Source of the DNA: a virus | Virus record (IMG/VR): IMGVR_UViG_3300025941_000018 | Coordinates: 1 to 64,000 of that record | Strand: one strand, 5' to 3' | Length of the DNA: 64,000 nt | Part shown: positions 13,846 through 22,600 of the stretch, piece by piece | Layout: each line of letters begins with the position of its first letter | Position numbering within the stretch: position 1 is the first letter of the stretch | Translations under genes and position numbers: made by a program | Notes under the pieces: generated by a model | Told to the model about the DNA's origin: nothing | Seen by the model: the letters and a program-made list of their open reading frames with translations, nothing else | Database searches by the model: none

Positions 13846-14718
13846 ATGAAAATGCTTCTTGACCTTTCGGCACTCCCTTGGCAGCATCGTCTCGCTTTGC
13901 AGGACTCCGAGACATCTAAGGATTTGTCGCCCTCTCCGGGGGAATCTTCGCTTGTCGAGGCGTCCGCAAAGCACCCGGAGGGCGGCGATATTAAGCGTCA
14001 AATCCATTTGCGGAAGAAAGCGGCGCGGATGCGGGCCTGGAGGTTGAGAAACCCTGAAGTAATGAAGGCAAGAAACCGCAAGTGGTACGCTGAAAATAAG
14101 GAGTGCATTTCAAACAAGGCGCGACTGAGATATGCGGCAAACCCATCTGTTAAAATATCGAACAACAGGGACTACTATCGACGCAATCGAGAAAAAGTTA
14201 ACGCTTACAACAAAAGGCTTGTCGAAAGAATCAAGCGAGAGCAGCCCGAGCGCTACGCCGCGTGGCTGCGCAAGACATACGAAAACGCCAAGCCAGGCTT
14301 AGTGGAGTATAGACGCCGTCCAGAAATTAAGGCACGCCACCGCGTTGAGAGCAGGCGGTGGGAAGCGGCAAATCCAGAAAAGCGGAGAGCAATGAATCGC
14401 TCTTGGGTTGAAAGAAACAAAGAAAAAGTAGCCGCAGATCGCAAAGCTCGAAAGGCGCTACCAGAGGACAGGCCAGGGGTTGATGAATTTCTTCGAAAAG
14501 TTTTTAGCAGGCGATTTATAAAATGCTACTATTGCCAACGAAGGACCAGCACGAAGGCGGTTCACGTTGACCATATTGTGCCGAGAAGCAAGGGAGGAAA
14601 AACAAAAGCCGATAACCTTTGTGCCGCCTGTCCAGACTGTAACCTTTCCAAGCACGCAGCGCTAATTCCAGATTGGCAGAAACGCCGCGACCACTCGCAG
14701 CAAATCTTGCACTTATGA
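13846..14718 (+). CDS. HNH homing-type endonuclease 2
   Basis: A 290-residue protein. A non-conserved 50-residue leader is followed by a basic helical repeat region like that of the gene at 12713, then an HNH core: CYYCQRR, VHVDHIVPRSKGG, DNLCAACPDCNLSKH. Both CxxC pairs and the DH motif are present, so it should be active. It overlaps the next glycosyltransferase start by 4 bp. Confidence 0.9.
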   Translation: MKMLLDLSALPWQHRLALQDSETSKDLSPSPGESSLVEASAKHPEGGDIKRQIHLRKKAARMRAWRLRNPEVMKARNRKWYAENKECISNKARLRYAANPSVKISNNRDYYRRNREKVNAYNKRLVERIKREQPERYAAWLRKTYENAKPGLVEYRRRPEIKARHRVESRRWEAANPEKRRAMNRSWVERNKEKVAADRKARKALPEDRPGVDEFLRKVFSRRFIKCYYCQRRTSTKAVHVDHIVPRSKGGKTKADNLCAACPDCNLSKHAALIPDWQKRRDHSQQILHL

Positions 14719-15365
14719 AAATATTTTCCTTCTATGGCGATGTCCCGGAACTGCCACGCGGAGACGAATTACGTTTAACTATCTTATGGCGCGAGAAATG
14801 GAAATCTGCCGGCTGGGAGCCGGTCATTTTGTCTGAGTGGCAAGCCCGACAGCATCCACACTTTGAAGAATACGATGCGGCAATTTCAAAGTTGCCGTCG
14901 TGCAATCCGCCAATTTATGAAAAATTCTGCTTCTATAGATGGATCGCTCTCGCCCAAGTTGGCGGTGGCTGGCTTGCCGATTATGATCTTTTTGCGACAC
15001 CCAACGGAAACCCACTTTGGCACCGACTAACCGGTGCAGAGATGAACAAAGTCATCATCATGCAGCAACCATGCTGCCCATGCCTTGTGTGGTGTAGCGC
15101 CGACAACGCGATTCGTCTCTGTCGTGAGTTTGCGAAAGGCATCGGCAATAATCCCCAGGACGCACGCGCTCATTTTTCTGATCAGTATTCCCTTGAACGT
15201 CTGGTGCTCGACGGTGCCGACTGGATCGAAGTGCGCAACGTGGTGAAGCAGTATCCAGATGAAGGCTGCAAGGATGCTCCTTTAATCCACTACCCTAATG
15301 CCGCCCTTGGACCTCGAAACCTCACCCCGAAATGGCGCCACATTCCGAAGCTCCTACCACTATGA
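14715..15365 (+). CDS. Glycosyltransferase with DxD motif
   Basis: A 216-residue protein started at MKIFSFYGD. It resembles the Gly_transf_sug type (capsular or mannosyl-type GT-A): WREKWKSAGWEPVIL, then YEKFCFYRWIALAQVGGGWLADYDLF, where ADYDLF is the metal- and nucleotide-sugar-binding DxD. The protein is at the short end for the family. ATGA couplings hold it to both neighbours. It probably transfers a sugar to a phage or host glycan; the acceptor is unknown. Confidence 0.85.
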   Translation: MKIFSFYGDVPELPRGDELRLTILWREKWKSAGWEPVILSEWQARQHPHFEEYDAAISKLPSCNPPIYEKFCFYRWIALAQVGGGWLADYDLFATPNGNPLWHRLTGAEMNKVIIMQQPCCPCLVWCSADNAIRLCREFAKGIGNNPQDARAHFSDQYSLERLVLDGADWIEVRNVVKQYPDEGCKDAPLIHYPNAALGPRNLTPKWRHIPKLLPL

Positions 15366-15607
15366 AGTTCAACAAACACGACAACGTCAGCCCGGCGGCC
15401 CGAGCGCATCAGGCAAAGCGCAAAGCCGAATTTCACGCCGTCCACAAACACATCGGCACCAAGAACGCGCTTTACTGGAACATGCGCGTGCGCGGCTGGT
15501 GGACCAAAGCTGTCCTGAAGGCGCGAGGTCCTGCTGTCCCGACATCGCTTCGAGAGGCGGCTGAGTTTGCCCTGGCGCAGGCGCTTGAACAGCGGAGGGC
15601 GCGATGA
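15362..15607 (+). CDS. Small basic phage protein
   Basis: An 81-residue protein started at MKFNKHDNVSP. It is strongly basic and helical (RAHQAKRKAEFHAVHKH), with no recognised domain. It is coupled between two glycosyltransferase-like genes. Confidence 0.65.
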   Translation: MKFNKHDNVSPAARAHQAKRKAEFHAVHKHIGTKNALYWNMRVRGWWTKAVLKARGPAVPTSLREAAEFALAQALEQRRAR

Positions 15608-16290
15608 GCGCGATGAGCGACGATCTTCTCGTTGTGCTGGCGCACTCGAAGGCCAGCGACGCGCTGGCAAGGCACTGGCCATGGCTCCTGAAAGGTGAGT
15701 GCGACATCCTTGGGGTTGGCCGCGAGGACACGACCACCATTTGGCCGGCTGAAAAGGGGCAGGACAATTTCATCGGCGAGATAAGGGTGGGTGCGGAATC
15801 CTACGCCAGCGGCCAAAATCACATAACACGCTACCTAGATGTGCTGCGGTGGTGCACGGATCACGTCGCGCATCAGCGATTTTGTGTCATTGAATATGAC
15901 TGCCTGATTTTCAAACCACTTTCCTTAGTTGCGTTCAAACCAGGATTGCTTACAACCTGCGCCGGCGGTCGCAGTGAAGGCTTTCGCGGCTCGCTGTTCT
16001 TCCATACGCCATGGTGGTGCGACCGAACGACAGCTTGCGACATAATGCGTTACGGCGGACGAATGCTTCGTGCGGGTCTCGACGAGCGGGGCTTTCTGGA
16101 TCGCTGGCTGGGACTTCTCGCCGACCTTTACGATCTTCGGGTGCAAGACTTCGTGGATTTCTGGTACACGCAAAACACCATCGACACGCCAGAGAAAATT
16201 GCCGAGGCCCGCAGAGCCATCATCGCTGGGGCATGGGGTTTGCATGGCTGTAAGACCGCCGCGCAATTGGAGGCCATCACCCGTGGTTGA
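15604..16290 (+). CDS. Glycosyltransferase-like protein
   Basis: A 228-residue protein. The layout (LVVLAHSKASDALARHWPW, later RYLDVLRWC...FCVIEYDCLIF, then GFRGSLFFHTPWW) is that of a GT-A-like domain with the DxD-equivalent EYDC at about residue 100. I recall similar uncharacterised phage and environmental proteins but no exact family. It overlaps the next gene by 8 bp at GTG 16283. Confidence 0.65.
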   Translation: MSAMSDDLLVVLAHSKASDALARHWPWLLKGECDILGVGREDTTTIWPAEKGQDNFIGEIRVGAESYASGQNHITRYLDVLRWCTDHVAHQRFCVIEYDCLIFKPLSLVAFKPGLLTTCAGGRSEGFRGSLFFHTPWWCDRTTACDIMRYGGRMLRAGLDERGFLDRWLGLLADLYDLRVQDFVDFWYTQNTIDTPEKIAEARRAIIAGAWGLHGCKTAAQLEAITRG

Positions 16291-16480
16291 ACCTTTGCCA
16301 TGCCCAATCTGCGGAAAGCCGCCGCGCACACGCAACCCATTCGGCACCCATTTGTTCGAGGTCCTGTGCGACGACGGGCATAAAGAATGGTGCTGCTTCT
16401 CCATCCTCACGATGGAAGACGCGATTGAGCTTTGGAATAGTGAGTGCGAAATTGCTACTCAGGAAAGAAAGCTATTATGA
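16283..16480 (+). CDS. Lar-like restriction-alleviation zinc protein
   Basis: A 65-residue protein from GTG 16283. The order LPCPICGKPP, a VLCDDGH block and TMEDAIELWNSE matches the Lar/DUF zinc-ribbon family (CPFCG ... AxxxWNxR), which in prophage Rac modulates type I restriction. The second metal pair is weak here (one Cys plus His, then Cys-Cys). Anti-restriction is inferred by family only. Confidence 0.7.
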   Translation: MVEPLPCPICGKPPRTRNPFGTHLFEVLCDDGHKEWCCFSILTMEDAIELWNSECEIATQERKLL

Positions 16481-17112
16481 ACTTAGACGAAATGAGCTTG
16501 GATCAGATCGGCCTTGTCCATGGCACAGATCAGGCTTCTAGCCACCATGGATTTTTGTCCCACATGGAATCTTTCCTTGAACCTATGCGCGAGACTGCTT
16601 CGAAGGTAGTCGAAATAGGTGTGGCGGGAGCGGCTGGGACGCGCACGCTTCGAGACTATTTTTCTAACGCTCATATTTTCGGCATCGATCACAATCCAGA
16701 GAGCTGCAAATTCGACTTAGGACCACGGGTTACACTCATCCATGGCGATGCGAGCCACGAGGAATTCTGGAAGCAATTTGAGAATGAAAACGGAGGCAAC
16801 CTAGATTTGATAAGCGACGACGCGAGCCATAATGTCTGGGCAACCTGGGTGGCATTTCACCAAGGCTGGAAGTTGTTGAAGCCCTCGGGCCTCTTTCTGA
16901 TCCAAGATATTCACGCGGGCTGGGACCCGGCTTATCGCCGCGACAATGAGCCAAATGGCCTACCTAAATACATGACCGTTCACGATTGGATCTGCGATCT
17001 AGCCATCACGCGCTTGCACGAAGGCGGAGCGAACCAATGTGGCAAACCCACAACGGCAGACTTCGAGTCCATTTACCTATCCAAAAGCCTGGCCGTCATA
17101 AAGAAACGCTGA
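16477..17112 (+). CDS. SAM-dependent O-methyltransferase, TylF/rhamnosyl type
   Basis: A 211-residue protein starting at MNLDEMSLDQIG. Features: HGTDQASSHHGF near the N-terminus, SAM-binding motif I VVEIGVAGAAGTR (residues 45-56), acidic IFGIDHN and LISDDASH (112-118), and a later FLIQDIHAGW. This combination is typical of macrocin/TylF and rhamnosyl O-methyltransferases that methylate sugar hydroxyls. With the adjacent glycosyltransferases it suggests a modified sugar is made. Confidence 0.85.
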   Translation: MNLDEMSLDQIGLVHGTDQASSHHGFLSHMESFLEPMRETASKVVEIGVAGAAGTRTLRDYFSNAHIFGIDHNPESCKFDLGPRVTLIHGDASHEEFWKQFENENGGNLDLISDDASHNVWATWVAFHQGWKLLKPSGLFLIQDIHAGWDPAYRRDNEPNGLPKYMTVHDWICDLAITRLHEGGANQCGKPTTADFESIYLSKSLAVIKKR

Positions 17113-17115
17113 CCT

Positions 17116-17364
17116 ATGATAGACGCCGATGACGAATTTCGATACGCGCAACTCGATATCCTTGAGGTCGTGCAGCGCAAACTAGCAATCATCAATGCCC
17201 AGCGGAACGAAATCATGGAAGCCTTTATAGCCAAGCATGGCTTCGACGCGGACGAGGCAGTCCAAGTCGTTCAGCGGATGCGTGATGGAAGCGAGAAGTT
17301 CTTTATTCGCAAGCGCACGCCAGAGGAAATGGAAATGCTCAATAGGCTTAGTTCAGAATTATGA
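17116..17364 (+). CDS. Small coiled-coil protein
   Basis: An 82-residue, highly charged helical protein beginning 3 bp after the methyltransferase stop and overlapping the next start. Heptads (LEVVQRKLAIINAQRNEI) suggest a coiled coil. No family is recognised. Confidence 0.65.
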   Translation: MIDADDEFRYAQLDILEVVQRKLAIINAQRNEIMEAFIAKHGFDADEAVQVVQRMRDGSEKFFIRKRTPEEMEMLNRLSSEL

Positions 17365-18146
17365 AGAAACTTTTGGTCAGCTATTCAAACTGTCAAGGGT
17401 CGGGTGCCCTGTTCTTCCTCAAGCGCACGCACCTTGCCGAGGAATACGAGATGCGGCAATGGAACAACTGGCAGTGCATGCTCGATGAGGTAGATCCGCA
17501 GGCGATGCTAAAGGACGCCACCCAGGCGGATGTGTTTCTCTATCAGCCAACCGACCGCTTCGAGAGTCGGGCGGGCTTCAACGTGCCGAGTACGGACGAA
17601 ATAAAGAGCCTGCTAGTTCCAGACGGATGCCAGTGCATTTCGTTTGCCTACGCATACAACGATGGCTTCTTCCCCCTCCTCAAGCACGGCGACTGGAAAA
17701 CCGGCAATCGCGCTAAAGAACTCGCCGCCATCAGCCCCTACCGTCTCTTCGCTGCCTACAACGCTGATCTGACCTACGACTGCGCGCGTCGGTTCGTGGA
17801 ATGTTTGAGCGAGATGTCCAAGCGCGAACAACTCTGCGACATCAAAATGGTCCCGTTCATCCTGAACACCTACCGCGATACTCGGCTCTTCCTAAACGAG
17901 AACCATCCATCATCATTCATGTTCTGCCACCTGGCGCAGCAAATTTACATTCAGATCAAATCCGAGAGTCCCGACGTGACGAAGATGCTGACTGCCGACG
18001 AGAACGAAGTGAACCTGCCGATGGGCATTAACCCAACGCATCAGTCAGTGGTCAACGAACTGGGCCTGCGCTATCTCGCCGACGAACGCGCCCACGAGTT
18101 TTACCGCAACTGGTTTGAACAGTATTTGAAGGAGATGAAGCCATGA
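17361..18146 (+). CDS. WcbI-like polysaccharide acyltransferase
   Basis: A 261-residue protein. The opening LLVSYSNCQGSGALFFL matches the GNCQG motif of WcbI (a GDSL/SGNH-like enzyme of capsule biosynthesis), followed by DVFLYQPTDRF (the DxxIxQP block), GINPTHQSVVNELGL and a C-terminal helix. WcbI proteins are thought to acetylate capsular sugars. It ends the glycan cassette begun at 9849. Confidence 0.8.
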   Translation: MKKLLVSYSNCQGSGALFFLKRTHLAEEYEMRQWNNWQCMLDEVDPQAMLKDATQADVFLYQPTDRFESRAGFNVPSTDEIKSLLVPDGCQCISFAYAYNDGFFPLLKHGDWKTGNRAKELAAISPYRLFAAYNADLTYDCARRFVECLSEMSKREQLCDIKMVPFILNTYRDTRLFLNENHPSSFMFCHLAQQIYIQIKSESPDVTKMLTADENEVNLPMGINPTHQSVVNELGLRYLADERAHEFYRNWFEQYLKEMKP

Positions 18147-18346
18147 CACCAGAACAAGAAATCATAATTATCAAAGAACGGTTTGAAGCCCTCGAAAAAC
18201 TTGTGCTCAATTTAACGCTCATGCACCTTCGCCCTAACGAGCACATCCCCCAAGCAGACCGAACAGCACTGGACCACCTGCTTGGCAACCTGCAATACGC
18301 AGGTGTTAAGAATTACGAAGAATTCAACTATAAAGGGGAACGATGA
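18143..18346 (+). CDS. Small helical phage protein
   Basis: A 67-residue acidic helical protein (EQEIIIIKERFEALEKLVLNL), coupled by 4-bp overlaps at both ends. No recognised domain. Confidence 0.6.
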   Translation: MTPEQEIIIIKERFEALEKLVLNLTLMHLRPNEHIPQADRTALDHLLGNLQYAGVKNYEEFNYKGER

Positions 18347-18501
18347 GCGACACCGAAACCAAAAAACCGGACTGCGCCTGCGCTACGGATGATCCAAGGG
18401 AATGCGCCAGGATGAGAGACAGCCGAACCCAAGAAGGGGATTATGGCCGTCTGTGTGAATGCCCCTGCCACGATGAGTTTGAATACGAGGATGAAATATG
18501 A
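18343..18501 (+). CDS. Small Cys-rich phage protein
   Basis: A 52-residue protein. The pattern PDCACATDDPRECARMRD followed by LCECPCHDEF belongs to a small Cys-rich type I recall from phages: two Cys clusters around a polar helix, probably binding a metal ion. It starts and ends in ATGA overlaps. Confidence 0.7.
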   Translation: MSDTETKKPDCACATDDPRECARMRDSRTQEGDYGRLCECPCHDEFEYEDEI

Positions 18502-19337
18502 GCATGTGCATCAAATGCGGTATCGCCTTCATTAATCGACCTGAGTGTCCCGCGCCAGAGAATCAGCTTTGCCTTTGGTGTGAGCGCGATGGGTTGAAGG
18601 AATTGAACGCGACCTTGTGTGCCGCCATCAAGCGTTTGGAAATCACGCACGTTGAGCTAATGAAAACGAACGGGATTCTTATGCAATTCGTGCCTTGCGG
18701 AGATTGTGATCCGTGTCTGGTTGGCAAACCGGCACAGTGCGCAATGATTCCGCTAGATGAGTTTGTAAAGCAAAAGGAAAAGCAAGTGTCCGATCTTCAA
18801 CAGCAACTCGAATCCGCATTCAAAGGCGTACTGTCCATCCGCTGCACCAAGCACTACACCGTGCCACAACAGAACAAAAACGAGCACGGCGGCGGACAGT
18901 GCGGCGGGTGCATCGCGGGCGAGCGGGACAAGTTCGCTCGTATCGCAGACCGAGAAATCCAATTGCGGGTGCAACTGGCCAATATGCTTTTCGAGTGCCA
19001 AGAGGCTCTGAAAGTCGCCATCAACACCGTTGAGTGCGCGAGTATCGACACAAGGACAGGCGAGGAATTGCCGTGGTATAAAATGGCCAAGAAAGCATTG
19101 CTCCCAAGAAAGCTCACCGAGGCCGAGGAGAAACTGTGCGCCGATTCCTTTCACAAGTCCAAAATTGCCCAATTAGAGCGCCATGTGAGAAACTTGGAAA
19201 TCGCCTTGGCTGAGTCGGTAAAATTACAGAGCTTCTATGGGCAACTGCTTAACACCTACGATGGCGGGAGCAGGCTCAAATTTGATGACTCCCAAGGCTG
19301 GATTATGCGACTGCAACAAACTGGAACCCTGCCATGA
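18498..19337 (+). CDS. Coiled-coil protein with zinc-binding ends
   Basis: A 279-residue protein. The N-terminal MCIKCG...LCLWCERDG gives two Cys pairs, with another cluster at about residue 75 (CGDCDPC) and one near 140 (CGGC). Between and after these are long charged helices (residues 90-115 and 165-255). A modular zinc-binding coiled-coil protein of unknown role. Overlap with both neighbours supports translation. Confidence 0.65.
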   Translation: MSMCIKCGIAFINRPECPAPENQLCLWCERDGLKELNATLCAAIKRLEITHVELMKTNGILMQFVPCGDCDPCLVGKPAQCAMIPLDEFVKQKEKQVSDLQQQLESAFKGVLSIRCTKHYTVPQQNKNEHGGGQCGGCIAGERDKFARIADREIQLRVQLANMLFECQEALKVAINTVECASIDTRTGEELPWYKMAKKALLPRKLTEAEEKLCADSFHKSKIAQLERHVRNLEIALAESVKLQSFYGQLLNTYDGGSRLKFDDSQGWIMRLQQTGTLP

Positions 19338-19648
19338 TACAACTCCAAAACGACACCAAGATCCGCTTCGTAAACGCCGTCGATGCGCTGCTTACCCATG
19401 CCCGCGAGTGTGAAGCTTGCACCGAATACATGCAGACCGGAGAGGGCGACCTTTGCGACTGGGCCAAAATCAGCCTTGCTCACGAGATGGCTTTCGCCGA
19501 CATGAAGCCGATCATCGACGAGAACTTCGTCTTACTCCCCGACGCGGCGACAGGCCCCTGCCCGCCCGCATCGTTGTCAGAGAGCGTCCTACCATCCGCG
19601 GTGACAACCCTCGCCGAGAACCCACACGGGCACCTCGACTACGAGTAA
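19334..19648 (+). CDS. Small protein with Cys pair, overlaps giant gene
   Basis: A 104-residue protein. The first 70 residues look like a real domain (ALLTHARECEACTEYMQTG, then a helix), with a CxxC pair. The last 45 are low-complexity and antisense to the 3' end of the giant minus-strand gene (137 bp overlap, 19512-19648). It is the last gene of the plus-strand module, meeting the virion module tail to tail. Confidence 0.6.
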   Translation: MIQLQNDTKIRFVNAVDALLTHARECEACTEYMQTGEGDLCDWAKISLAHEMAFADMKPIIDENFVLLPDAATGPCPPASLSESVLPSAVTTLAENPHGHLDYE

Positions 19649-22600
19649 GGCCGCCGCCTAGTCCGCCGCCCAAGGTTGTCCCGCGTGATGCTGTGGCCAG
19701 CCTGGGAGTGCCTGAAGCCCCGCCAGGCCCACCCACAGCCGGTGCCACAGCCGCACGGCTTGCCGCAGGCGCTCCGCCGCCGCCTATAGATGCCACACTA
19801 ACCCCAACCGACTCCAAAGCGTCTTGATTCGCCCGCTGGAACGCTTTAGCGACGGCGACCTTGTCACTGCCATCCAATCCTTGAAGTTCCTGCTTGAAAT
19901 TCACCCCTCGCTGCACCGTGTAATCTTGTAACTCCTGATTCGTCATCGGCCTGAAATCGTTGCCGATGGCGTAGCCCTTATTTGGATTGATGGACGGTGG
20001 TCGATAGCCGCTTTCAAACACTGCCACGTAGGGTGCCTCTTCCAGTTGCGCTTTCACCGGCAGGGGATACGTGCCTGACAGCATCGTCTGGACGTAGTTC
20101 TGAACGGCATCAGGAGTGCCCACAGGGTCGCCCATGAAGTTGACTGCCTTGTGCCCGCTGGTTGGAAGCGCGACCAGGAAGTCCATGAATGTCGCCTGTC
20201 GAGGATCGAGATGCACGCCGACCGCCCGCATCTGTTCTTGCCAGCCAGGGAGCCCGGGGACCACGGGGCTGATATACGACGCCGCGAGCTTGGTCGGACT
20301 GAAGCTGCCTGCCTCCGTGAACGACTGCGCGGCACCGGTCAGGGTCTTGCCGGACATCAGCAGAGCCAGCGCCGATTCGGCCGCAACTTGGAAGCGCTCC
20401 ATGGTAGTAGGAGGCGGGATTTTGCCAGGGGTAAGACCCTTCTTCTCTGCCTCTTGGTTCATGGCGGTCTGCTGCTGTGTGCGCCGCTCAATCAAATCCT
20501 TTGCTGCCTGCGCGCCGCCGGCATAGGGAGCCAGGAAAGTGCCGACGCCAACCGTCGTGCTCAGTCGGTAAACATGGTTGTCGCCCAGGTTGATCTCGAT
20601 GGTTCCCCATTTGTGGCCTGCCTTCTCAGCCAAGTCACGTTCAGCACGATCCATCGGTGGCCGGCCAAAATATTTCATCAGGTTGTTGAACACGGCCCAA
20701 ACTGCGATTGCGCCAAAAGCGGTGCCAAGCAAGGCTTGAAAACGGCGCTGCCAAACGTCCTCCTCGGTGGTGAAATAAGGCGACGGTTCAGCCCCGCGTG
20801 GCCGCATGTTAGCCATCGCGTACAGCGGCGTGTTCATAAACGCCCAGTTGATGCCGGTGCCGATGGCATTCGAGAACTGGGTAAAGAACCCCGGCAGCCC
20901 GGCGCCGCGCAACATGCTTTGCGCGTACTTCAGCGGCACGGTAACCAGCGCGCCCGGGCCAGTCTTCACCGGTTCCTGCCATGCGGACAGCCGTTTGAGC
21001 AGGTCGGCGCGCTTCTGGAACTCATCGGCGGGCAAATGGGCCATCCGAATCTCGTCATACATGCGGCTGAGAACGAGCGCCGATGCCCGCTCGACCAGTT
21101 CAGCCTCAGTCAGCGTCTCGCCAGCGGCTGCCGCTATCCTGCGAGCATCGGCCAGGGCGGCATCTCGCTTCGCCGGCAGTCCCTTGAACACCCTGTCGCG
21201 AATCACTAATCGGTCAGCCAGCAGAAAGCCCTTCTGGATGAGGCTCGAATCGACAAGGTTGGACATTTCAGTCATCTCGACCGCCGTACCCTGCCAGGCA
21301 TCCATGGCGCGGATGAAGTGCAAAGACCACTTCACGAGTCCCAGGAAGCGCAGTGCCCCGGCCTGAGCAGTCTTGCCTTGGGCATCCAATTCCTTAGCCT
21401 TGAGTTCCATCCGCTCGAAAGCCTGAACTCCGGACATCAAACGCTCGACGTTTCGGGTCTCGCCGCGATTGAGCAATCCTGCCCTGAACGCCAGCAGCCC
21501 TGGCTTAATGGCATCCACGGTCTCTTTGAACCCTTGGACCATCGTGCGCCCGAGGTCTCCCCATGCCTGCCCGATGGACTCTTCGCCGCGCTCCACCCTT
21601 GCTGCCACGAATCCCGCAGCCCGACTCGGAACGTGCATCAAGAACTGTGTTGCCATGTGGAGTGGTAGCCGGAAGCCGAACCCGGTCTTGAGCAGCAGAT
21701 TGGCAATCTCGAACTCGTTGGTCGCCGCAGCGATGTTCTGCCGTGTAGCCCAGAACTTCGACCATTTGATGGGCTGCGTGAGCCGTGCCCAGCGTGCCGC
21801 TAATTCCCGGTTGGCTGCCCCGATCTTCCCTTCCATGGTCACCATGCGCTCACGGCGGGCCTTCTCGACGTCGCCACCAGCGTCTTTGATTTCTTCCGGG
21901 GTAGGTTCGGCCAGCCGCTGGGCTCGCTCGCTCAACTCCCGCATGATGCGGATCTCCGCTGGGCTGGGTGGCGTGTAGCCGTTGGCCTTCGCAATCTCGG
22001 CGATGATGGTCGTCGGATCGGCACCACCAGCATTGAACATTCGATGCAGTTTCTCGACCACATTGCGCCTGCGCATCTGTTTGCGCTCCTGTGGCGTCAG
22101 AGCGTCGATAGCCTGCTTTCCAGCCGCTGCCAGCGCTTTGGTCATCGGGAGCTTAAACGCCGCCTGGAACATCGCCTTGACCTTGTCCACCTGCGCTGGG
22201 TCGATGCTCAGATCGCGGACCATGTGGTCGGCAAACCTCTCAGCCAGCTCGTCCTGGCGGTAAAACGGGGTTTCCAGCACTTGCTTGGTCAAACTGCTGA
22301 CATTTGGCACCAACCGCTGAACCACGCCCTTAGCCGCCACATTGTCAATCATGGGCGTGTCGATGCCACCGGCGCGGATGATGCCTTCCAGCTTGCCTTT
22401 GGCCTCATCAAGCCGCTTGGCGCGCGCCTCCGGGGTGATCGGCGCCACGTCGAAGGTGCGATCTGCACCCTTCAGGAAGCTTCGGGTAATCCGTTCTTCC
22501 GCTGCCTGCAGCCGTTCGGCCAGGTAGGTCCAGGTCACGGCTTCCAGATACGTGCGGGTTGGCTCATCTAAGGCGTTGAACTTCTCGGCCGTAGCGATTT

